A DNA stretch of 38,158 nt from Silene noctiflora. Lineage: Eukaryota > Streptophyta > Magnoliopsida > Caryophyllales > Caryophyllaceae. Both the position numbers and the translations under genes were made by a program. Positions 20,491 to 29,700 of the stretch are shown in pieces; the stretch's first letter is position 1, and each line of letters starts with the position of its first letter. The notes under the pieces were generated by a model, which saw only the letters and a list, made by a program, of their open reading frames with translations, ran no database searches and had not been told where the DNA came from. The stretch is from positions 27,944-66,101 of the forward strand of contig VHZZ01008392.1 in assembly GCA_009801015.1 (NCBI GenBank). Direction: 5' to 3'.

Positions 20491-21148
20491 TTAAACCGTA
20501 ACAGTGTAAGTAGGCTGGCCAATACAGCGGACATCAGCAGACGAAGGGTACCAAACAACAGGTAGATCCCAAGCATAAGAAAAGTGAACACTTTCACCAG
20601 GCTTCAGGAACTGACCTCTTTTAAGAATACAAAATCTCTCGTGCTTCAGAAAAATATTAGGATCAACAGGTTCGACAGTGTTCCAATTTTCACAGTTTCC
20701 GAATATTATGTTTCCCATTGAACAGGTCTTGCAAGTGTGAAGCATTGTCACATTCCATTCATCCTTTCCTCCTACAATTCTTCCGCTTCTGACCACTCCG
20801 TACTGTATGTTACCTAAACCGCACTTCTCCGGCCCTAACAACATCAACAGATCGATTAAGGTAAGACTGATACAGTCTCTGACTCGTATGAACTTCCTGA
20901 TTTCATTTGAACCAACTAGCGACTTTTTTTGGATGTAAACTAAGCAAAGAAATAATTTTAAGACGGGTTTTAACTAACTCTTATGACGAGTACACCCGAG
21001 TAATGGCTTTTCCGGCCATCTCAAAACAAGCTGATTATCACAATTTATTACAAAAGAACATACCTTGGCCCGTGACGATGTTAGACACTAGAAGTAACAC
21101 AAGGACATGTAAGAGATAAAATCTGAAAACGAGTGCCATTTTAGCCAT
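20491..21148 (-). CDS. Secreted TPD1-like six-cysteine protein
   Basis: Two exons on the minus strand, 21148-21064 and 20834-20491, join at a split Gly codon and give 142 aa. Residues 1-28 (MAKMALVFRFYLLHVLVLLL...VTG) are a clear signal peptide, cut around the exon junction. The mature protein has six cysteines (KCG, HTC, KTC, GNC, RFC, VRC) and the TPD1-family pattern: W-N-V after a Gly-rich turn, C-x-x-C, an acidic-Pro stretch (VEPVDP), then F-x-YAWDLP near the end. TPD1 is a secreted ligand that controls anther tapetum fate through the EMS1 receptor kinase. Shorter homologues such as this one form a divergent clade of unknown receptor. It is transcribed towards the acidic-protein gene, with about 560 bp between stops. 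Assignment to the family is good; a role in anthers is not shown. Confidence 0.8.
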
Positions 21149-21481
21149 GACGCCAAAGTAATATCTTCGGTTTTTTTTGTTAAGGTTTAGGGGAAGATGA
21201 TACGGTTACACTATATCTTCAATTTTTTTTGTTAGGGTCTAGGAGTATGATGTGGTGCAACATTATTTATTTACTCCGCTGCGGTGATCATTTTTATTTT
21301 TTACCTTTTATTTTGTTATTTCGTACTAAATTTGTTCTTGATGAGAAATCGGAATTGATATTTACCAAAAAAACACTATTTCCATATTTTCATTATTTAT
21401 TGAAAATCCTTTTTGATATGCATTTTTCAGTAATATTATGTGTACATGATGATCAAATATTCAAATTGTACCAATTCAGTT

Positions 21482-21520
21482 AAAATCACTTCATTGGTGC
21501 ATTAATGCAAAAGTGATTTT
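21482..21520. other. Stem-loop palindrome beside the LINE poly(A)
   Basis: AAAATCACTT and AAGTGATTTT bracket the palindrome TGCATTAATGCA. It lies directly outside the poly(A) end of the LINE fragment, so it may be part of the pre-insertion site or a small older element. Confidence 0.5.
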
Positions 21521-21528
21521 GTATTATA

Positions 21529-21966
21529 TTTTTTTTTTTTTTGGTGCTTAAGAGGGAAAAACCCCATAAAAAAAAGGAATTACATAGATATAAGACGAGG
21601 AAACGCAACTCCTAAAAGGTCTTCTCTAAGAATAGAACGAAGACCATCCGGCGGCTCCTCTAAAATTAAAGTATTCGTAGAGGTGTGAACTCCTTTCTTG
21701 GCCAACCAATCCGCGGCGCGATTAGCTTCCCTGTAGACATGCTCAATATGGACTCTCCATCCCGTCATTCCAATAAGCTCTTTACATCGAAGAACTAGGG
21801 GTCGAAGACTGTTGCTTAGGAGCTGCTCTTGTCGTATAAAATCGACGCATTGCTTGTTATCCAACTGAACTAGAACTTTGGTTAAACCCATTGTTCTTGC
21901 TAGCTCTAAACCCGCTACCAGGCCCAGCATCTCCGCTCTCATTGATGGGACTATTTTAAAGCACAA
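21529..21966 (-). mobile_element. LINE (non-LTR retrotransposon) 3' end with RNase H domain, 5'-truncated
   Basis: The minus strand from 21966 to 21580 encodes 128 residues of a plant RNase H-like domain: RAEMLGLVAGLELA (Glu of the active site), VQLDNKQCVDFI (Asp), and YREANRAADWLAKKG, the conserved end of reverse-transcriptase-associated RNase H. The stop is followed by a short 3' UTR ending in poly(A), seen as 14 T at 21529-21542 on the plus strand. Reverse transcriptase and endonuclease are absent, so this is a typical 5'-truncated copy. The reading frame is intact over this stretch, so the insertion is not very old. I found no convincing target duplication. Confidence 0.85.
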
Positions 21967-22013
21967 AACATGATGGTGATTGAATACCGAATAGATCTTA
22001 ATAAATTAGTTAA

Positions 22014-22038
22014 AACCGAGATATCATGACAATGTGTC
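22014..22038. repeat. 25-base exact direct repeat, copy 1 (outside the MULE)
   Basis: Begins AACCGAGATATC and ends AATGTGTC; an identical 25-base copy lies at 22935-22959 inside the Mutator-type element. Confidence 0.95.
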
Positions 22039-22508
22039 ATAGGTATAAAAAAAGGAAAATGATGGTAGTTAAATAGTATCGTTTTTATTATAACTTTGGC
22101 TTAGTATTGTATGTATATTATTAATCTCTGTATAGTTACTGGAATTTGACACCAAGTGCAGTTTTTTTGACCATATAGTTCAGAGAATTCGGCACTTGTT
22201 GAGCATTAATTAGGGTTCCGGTGCAGGGGTCCAGCGCAGGTGGTCTGATAGTATGGTCGGTGCGGGAGGGGAGGCGGCGGTGGGAGAGTTTGGTGGTTTG
22301 ACGGAGTTGAATTGTAATTTGAGAGGATTATACAAAATGAAAAAATGAGGGGGTGAAAATGACAAGGGTATAATGGTCATTTATATCCATGATTGAGTAA
22401 ATTGTGTTCATGAATGAACAACACCCTGGTAAAATTAGTGACTAATTATAACCAATAAAATTTCAAGTTAATGTCTTAAAATAATTGTAACAATCAAAGA
22501 AAGGAATC

Positions 22509-23634
22509 CGGATTGCGAAACGTCGTCGACGTTTTATAACGAGTCGTCGACGTTTTTTAAAAAAAAGACCAACCTACCCTTACCCTCTCTCACTCAATTC
22601 TCTCTTTCAAATTTTCCCAAATTTTCCCTCTGGGTTGGGATGATGAATGTTGGGGTCTGCTCATGGATAGGATGATGAATATTGGTGTCCATGTTGAAAA
22701 CTACATTTAAAAATCCGATCCATGAAGGGACATTGAGTTTCAATGTCCGTCACCAACATGGACATTGAAACTCAAGGTCCGGACCATGGGCAGACAATGA
22801 TTCCAGCCGTCTAGTCCATGGACAGACATTGAATCCAGTCGTCCAGTCCATGGACAGACAACCATATTCTTCGTCTAGTCTGTGTTAGACGAAGGAATTT
22901 ATTGTCGTCCAGACAATGAAATTCGAGGACAGACAACCGAGATATCATGACAATGTGTCCATCACCAGACCATGAAATTCTTCGTCCGTTTCCTCTCAGA
23001 CGAGCAATATTGTCGTCCATCCCATACCCAGACCCTAAAACCCTTCGTCCANNNNNNNNNNNNNNNNNNNNNNNNNNNNNNNNNNNNNNNNNNNNNNNNN
23101 NNNNNNNNNNNNNNNNNNNNNNNNNNNNNNNNNNNNNNNNNNNNNNNNNNNNNNNNNNNNNNNNNNNNNNNNNNNNNNNNNNNNNNNNNNNNNNNNNNNN
23201 NNNNNNNNNNNNNNNNNNNNNNNNNNNNNNNNNNNNNNNNNNNNNNNNNNNNNNNNNNNNNNNNNNNNNNNNNNNNNNNNNNNNNNNNNNNNNNNNNNNN
23301 NNNNNNNNNNNNNNNNNNNNNNNNNNNNNNNNNNNNNNNNNNNNNNNNNNNNNNNNNNNNNNNNNNNNNNNNNNNNNNNNNNNNNNNNNNNNNNNNNNNN
23401 NNNNNNNNNNNNNNNNNNNNNNNNNNNNNNNNNNNNNNNNNNNNNNNNNNNNNNNNNNNNNNNNNNNNNNNNNNNNNNNNNNNNNNNNNNNNNNNNNNNN
23501 NNNNNNNNNNNNNNNNNNNNNNNNNNTTTGGGAGACAATTGGGTAGAGAGAAAGTGACTAAGGGTAGTGAGCGTCTTTTTTTAAAAAAATGTCGACGATT
23601 TGTTACAAAACGTCGACGACGTTTCGCAGCACCC
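22509..23634. mobile_element. Mutator-like (MULE) non-autonomous element with 9-bp target duplication
   Basis: Inverted terminal repeats of about 110 bp lie at 22509-22622 and 23527-23634; both contain GCGAAACGTCGTCGACGTTT close to the end. They are flanked by a perfect 9-bp duplication, AAAGGAATC, at 22500-22508 and 23635-23643. Long terminal repeats and a 9-bp duplication define the Mutator superfamily. The interior carries local repeats of a CCATGGACAGACA-type motif and a 475-base assembly gap, so total length is uncertain. No transposase frame is visible in the sequenced part. Confidence 0.92.
23052..23526. other. Assembly gap (475 N)
   Basis: A run of N inside the Mutator-type element. 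Open frames across it are artefacts. It probably marks a repetitive interior that did not assemble. Confidence 1.
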
Positions 23635-23643
23635 AAAGGAATC

Positions 23644-23884
23644 TAAAGCAACGACTCTCTTTTTCCATCTTGTTTGTCTCGTTGTTTTGACTTTGATGAT
23701 TTGGGCCTTGACTTATAATCACAAGCTTTTTAACACTTCTTAGCCCATTAGTTGGTATATTTTTGGTCCAAGGCATGAGTGTGAAGGTGTCCAAACCGTT
23801 TCCCAACTCAGAATACGATTCTTGATCACGAGTTCACGACACCTACACACAGGGGCGGATCCACCTAGTAGCAAAGGGTGGCGT
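23644..23884. other. Short intergenic segment with a possible older hAT-type end
   Basis: Holds CAGGGGCGGATCCACC at about 23850, similar to the start of common plant hAT-type repeats. The matching far end was not found, so it may be a truncated element into which the GC-rich element at 23885 was inserted. Confidence 0.3.
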
Positions 23885-24500
23885 TAGAGTTGGCAATTCG
23901 GGCCGTGGGCTGGCGGGCGGCACGGCACGGCACGACTCCGAGGAAGGCACGGCATGGCACGAAGAGTTTTTCGAGGCGGCACGGGCCCGGCACGATCGTG
24001 CTTGAGGCGGACTCCGACGCGATTTTCCTCGAATGTTCGTGCCTAGGCACGACACGGCCCAGGCACGAGTGGGTCTGGCACGAACCATGCGCGACGGGCT
24101 TGGCACGACACGACCCAAAAATTGGCACGAAAGTACTAAAAATATAGCAATTATAAAACAAAACATACTAAAAATATAGCAATTATAGCAATTATATAAC
24201 AATTTATCATTTATTAAACAAAAAGTACTTAAAATATACAATATTTTTTTAAAAAGTGAAATAAACTTAAGGCACATGGACCGGCCCCACATGCCAGGCA
24301 CGAACGGCCCATGGGCCAGGCACGGCCCGGGCACAAAACTGGGCGTGCCAAGAGCGGGCCGCGGCGGGGGTTCGGGTGAGTGGGCCAGGCACGGCACGGC
24401 ACGGCTAGCCCAATATCCGTGTCTGGGCCGGGCCAATTTTGGAGGAAAGCACGACGGGCCGGCATGCGGGCTGGCCCAGCACGGCCCATTGCCAACTCTA
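23885..24500. mobile_element. hAT-type MITE, 616 bp, perfect 8-bp target duplication
   Basis: Ends are TAGAGTTGGCAA and its inverse TTGCCAACTCTA. They are flanked by GGTGGCGT at 23877-23884 and 24501-24508, a perfect 8-bp duplication as made by hAT transposases. Subterminal regions are strikingly GC-rich with repeated GGCACGG/GGCCC motifs on both sides (inverted), around an AT-rich core at 24120-24260. There is no transposase; open frames here come from the GC-rich repeat. Confidence 0.92.
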
Positions 24501-24619
24501 GGTGGCGTCCGCTACCCCAAACATAAAAAATACGATTTAGAGGACGGATTTGTGTTACCCCAATTATTGTGCTGAATAGTAGACAAGTAAATATTATTCC
24601 ATTAAATGTACAATAAACA

Positions 24620-24680
24620 TCTTCTGGTTCAATGGTAAAGGCTTTGGTTTCCACCTATTGCCCCGATTTTGAATCCCATT
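24620..24680 (+). other. tRNA-like (A-box/B-box) segment, possible SINE head
   Basis: TGGTTCAATGGTAAAGG resembles an internal A box and CCCGATTTTGAATCCC a B box, about 40 bases apart. No cloverleaf could be drawn, so it is not called a tRNA gene. Confidence 0.3.
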
Positions 24681-26738
24681 ACATGCATATATAGACTAAT
24701 TATTTTTTTTACTATCCCATAAATTGACTCTTATAAATGAGCTAAAATAACTATAAATAACATAAATTGGTGCTAAAGTAGCTAAGAATTTGAACGGTAA
24801 AAACGGTATAAACACATCAGACCAAGGAGGTTGTCAAAGCCCAAAGGTGTTGGTGGGGAAGGCGTAGTGGGTGTTGTCGTACATGGTTATTTCATTTTTT
24901 TTTCCCTCATCTCCTCCAAACCAAAGGTAATATTTGTTTTATTACACTTGTCGAGACACGTTTTGTAATAATATCTTTAGTTACCCATTATTAAAAATTA
25001 TAAAAATTTGATATCCATATAGCATTCATAACGATAAATCAAACAAGATCTCACATAACTATATTTTGTCTTATAGATTAAGAATAATATCAAAGATTCC
25101 CTACGATCATGAATAGTGTCAAAACAAAAGTGTTACCTTTGATTTGGATGGGAGGGAGTACGTAGTATGTATTTTACAAAATTTAGTTACACAATATGTT
25201 TGTTTGTATAAATAATTTATTTGTGCAGCATGTTTATTTGTAAAAATAATCTAGATTGACAGAAACGGTCGTTGACACCTGATGGTGTTAATGGGTGACA
25301 GGGAAAATAGACGGGAACAAATCAAAGGGAAAGGAGAGAAAAAATAAGAAGGGAAATGAGAGGAGTATAATCGTCAACAGTGTACTGTGTTTAAACCTGG
25401 AAAATGGGTCAGGTTTGGGCCAGGTCAATTTAAGGTCTGGTCATTTTGGGTCTGCAGACTTCGGCTTGGGTCGGGTCATTTTCGGCTCAACTATTATCAA
25501 GTTACTTATGTATAATAATTATTTTGCAATAATAAAAATTCGGGTAGTGTTATACTGGGTCAGGTCAAGTTTGGGTCTTGATTTCAAGCATCGGATCGAG
25601 TCAATTTTGTCATGTTTTACTACGATGTTCAAAATGTGTGCTGCGAAAATCTGTACTTAAAGATATAATACATTTTAGAACTTATTGGATGATAAACACA
25701 ATTACGCAAGTAGTTCAGATTGAGAGTTTAACATATTATAGAGTAACTTAAGAGTAACTTCAAAGTCATGGGTACAAATCATATTTCAACCAACTTTAAA
25801 TCGTATTAAACAACCGCAAGTAAATACATAAACTATTCCAAGGCCCAACCCACTAAATAACATTTAACAAATAAAATAATATTAATATTATGTATATATA
25901 AAACTCTACTCACTCCATCCCTGTCATTTGTTTACCGCATTTCATTTATTGGCGTCTTATTCATTTGTTTACCTTTCTATATTAAGTGCGATGTATATTT
26001 TTGAAGGGTAATTTCTCATTTAACTCATTGTCCATTTATCACTCAATAACAACAACAAATGATCCTATCCTTTTTTCCTTGTCTTTGTGCGCAAACCAAA
26101 GGTAAACAAATTAAGAATAACATTTTTTTCAGTTTTAAATATGCTCGAATTGAATTCGAACTCGGCTTAAAGCTTGACCTTGCTCAACAAGCTCATGAAA
26201 CAAAACCCGATCTCGAGCTCACCCGAGTTTGAAAAAATTGAGCTCATTACTATGCTCAAAAGCTTTAGTCCGAGTTCGAATTCAATTTGAGCATAATTGT
26301 TACGTTATTGTTTTTTTTTTTCTTCTAATAATTTTAATTTTCAATACTATGATTCCTACATTACATATAAAATTTTTAAGCAAATCAATAAAAATATTTT
26401 ATATTGTTTCACAAAAATATACTCATAATAAATATTTTTACAAAATAATAAAAAGATATTATCTTATCACACGTATTTAAACGCTCACGAGTTTTTCGAA
26501 CCGAACCAACAATAGGCTCAATTTCACTCATTATCTAGTCAAAATTTGACCAAGTTTTAACCGAGCCGAATTTAAACTATTCGCTAACCGTCTCATCTCA
26601 TTTTCACTCCTCGGCCAAACAAACGGGAAATAATTTTTGATGTTGGTTATTAATCGTTACGGTGACATAACGTAAAATATAAATATAAATAAATTACAAT
26701 CGTTTCAATCCAAAATTCCCAATTCCCTTGTCGTTTCA
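24681..26738. other. Repeat-rich intergenic DNA before the HPGT gene
   Basis: No gene is recognised. Visible pieces: a Stowaway-like right end (GGATGGGAGGGAGTAC, about 25147); an array of GGGTCAGGTCA/GGTCATTTTGGGTC motifs at 25394-25615; a degenerate Stowaway-like MITE at about 25907-26113 (CATTTGTTTACC on the left, GGTAAACAAATT on the right); and a GAGCTCGAA/TTCGAACTCG-rich decayed element at about 26140-26590. The last 150 bases are the presumed HPGT promoter and leader. Confidence 0.4.
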
Positions 26739-29700
26739 ATGGAGTCCTCGTTGCCACTAACGGCAACGGCTGCGGCGAAGATCGAGCGAAGAACGGCCGT
26801 ATCAGGCGGCGGCGGCGGCGGTGGCGGTGGAGGAAGATCATCTTCATACTACAATTCACAACCTCAATCATCTTCATCTTCATCTTCAACCTTCAAACCT
26901 TCGCTTCTATTAGCCTTCCTTTCCTGTTTCGCATGGCTATACGTTGCCGGAAGGTATATCCATAACTGAATTTGATGATTGAATTAGTTGCTTGTTGGAT
27001 GAATTTGCTGTGTGTGATTTGACTGATGGTTTTGTCGGAATTTGTTTGAATTTGTTGATTGTTAGATGAATTTGTTGTGTTTATTTTGATTGATTTGTTT
27101 GTCGGAATTCGTAGTTTATCGCTTGATTGATCGAGGTTGTATGTTTCGAGATCTTTGATTGATTTTTGTATGGTGCAGTTGTGTATAGAGCCTTGATTTC
27201 GCTGTTGCATTGGCGTTTATCGGATTTTGTTACTGATCATGTTATTTTGAGTCGTGATTTTGCATAGAATTATATGATCTTGTTACTGATCATGTTGTAT
27301 ACTGCAACACTATACCCCTTGCTATACTGTAACACCATTGCCGTTCCTACAACCCCGATTTTGTTACTGATCATGCTATGCCGTATAGAAACCTTAGTTT
27401 TGGTGATGTAGTAGTTGTATTTGCGATTAATGACATGCCCATCAACCATGTCCTACAACCCCGATTGTGAACCATGCCGTATAGAAATCTCATCTTAGTA
27501 TCTTACCCATAGCATTCTGACTAGTAAATTTGAAGATAAACCAACCATTTCTATAATAATTCACTTTTGGCCTCTCCAATCGTCTCCAGAATCTGTTTTA
27601 CAGATGGCTTAACACCCAATATATTACCAACAAGAGTATATTTCCATAACAACTATTCATCATTGATATCCTCCTCAATCGTGACTTCCTCAATTTCAGT
27701 ATCCATATCACAAAAATGCAATTTCATACCCAGTTTAAGTTAAGGTTGCACAACATGGAGTATTCTGTTTACCCCCATTCAAATTAGGCGCAACAATACC
27801 TATCATGTTGAGGAATGAGTCTCAGTTATCTTAGCCACATAAGTATTAACAACATTAGACATCTTAAATCCATACAAAGACAAAGCAGAAGCTCACTTCA
27901 AATCGATGACCCATGAAAAATCAAGTAGAACAGTGACGAGGAAGATGTAATTACTTGGGAGAAAAATTAGATTTCTATGAAGAATCAAAACTTGCATCTT
28001 GAACATAGATGTTTTTTGAATCCATGCTGTGTCTTTCATTACCAGGTTGTGGCAGGACGCAGAAAACCGCACTGTATTGGCCAGCCTTCTCCAAAAGAAT
28101 TTAAACCAGGTATTTTATTTACATAGATTTTCCCCTTGCCTTTATAACTAGTTAATGAAGGAAGGGTACTCGTGACCTTTTTAGCAAAGATGCCCATAGC
28201 TGAATTTTCTCTTCCTATCTGAGTTTGTTATGCGGTTTCCCTTTTTGAGGATGACAAATGTTTCTTTTCCTTCACATGTAGAGACCAAAGGTTCTCACGG
28301 TAGAGGATAAGCTGGTGGTTCTTGGGTGCAAGTAATGCTCTCATCTCATTCTTTTTTTTTTTTTTTTTTTTTCAATTTCTACTTGTGCCTTGTTTGACTA
28401 CAACTTTCATTCTATTGGGATTTGAGTTGGCATATTCAGAACATCTCTGATGTTCATTTTGGTACTTTTAGAGACCTGGAGAAGAGGATTTCCGAGGTGG
28501 AGATGGACTTGACATTAGCGAAGAGTCAGGGATATCTTAGAAACCAGCCAAAACAAACCGGTTCCACTGAAAGGAAGTTCCTTGCTGTTATTGGAGTCTA
28601 CACTGGATTTGGAAGTCATTTGAAGCGTAACACTTTTAGAGGATCGTGGATGCCTAGAGGTTGGACTTCTTGATTTTATGCGATTGCCAAATTTCTAAGG
28701 TGTTTCCTTCTCGATGTCATTTAGTTATGTGGCACCTCTCAGCCTATTTTACACTTTACCGATTTATATTGCTACTCTTTTGTGTGTAAGTGATTTTATT
28801 GCATATTCAAAACCAAGCAATTTTAGGTGAATATTGAGTTAGAACAGACAAGTCAGCCGGCCAAAGGCCTGAAATATACACGCATAATGTATCAAAATTA
28901 AACGTATCTAAATCAGAAGTGCGCTATGTTATTTTTGGCTTCCAATATCGGACACAACACTGTCGGATTCGTTTATTTTCCTGAAGTGTTCCAATTTTTT
29001 GGTCTACAATGAAGTGTTGAAGTATCGTGTCTTGTCGGACACGCCACCAAAGTGAAGTGTCGAAGTATCATAGGAAGTGCGTGATTTTTTCTGAAATATC
29101 ATTGGTGCAGGCGAGAACTTAAGAAAGCTGGAGGAAAAAGGAGTTGTCATACGTTTTGTAATTGGTCGGAGGTCTTTTCTTCTTCCCACATCTTTTTTTT
29201 TTTTATACTTGTACTTCATTACAATAGTCTACTTGATGTGACTCATTGTCACACATGATTAACCTCTGCTGCTCGTGAAATAATCATCTACTTTATTATT
29301 GATTTGGCAAATACAGTCCGAATCGAGGTGATAGCTTGGATAGGAAAATTGACGACGAGAACCAGAAAACTGAAGATTTTTTGATACTGGTGAGTGACAT
29401 TGCTTTGAAAAACCTTGATCCATTTTGCTGAATATCCAGTATATGTGATTTATTTCAAGGTGTTCGCTTCATTGGATTTTTTGTTATTTATTTACTGTAC
29501 CTCGTTATATTGGTATTTCATAGCCTTTCCTCATTCACAAGAGTCATCATGGAGAGTAACTCACCTCAGGTTACAAATGATTTAGAATGTTCCAAGGGTA
29601 TGAAAAAGTCCCTGGGCCTTATCTTTAGAGGCTATTATTTGTTGCCATTAGTAGGTTTTTTAAGTATTGCTCTTGGTCAAATGTGAGTCGAGGCGGTAAC

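Noticed and set aside
22947..23646. Long open frames across the N run on both strands
   Set aside because: They consist almost wholly of unknown residues from the assembly gap; there is no coding evidence.
23843..24654. Several overlapping Ala/Pro/Arg-rich frames on both strands
   Set aside because: They arise from the GC-rich GGCACGG repeats of the hAT-type MITE; no family resemblance.
24620..24680. tRNA gene
   Set aside because: A- and B-box-like strings exist, but no acceptor or anticodon stem can be formed.
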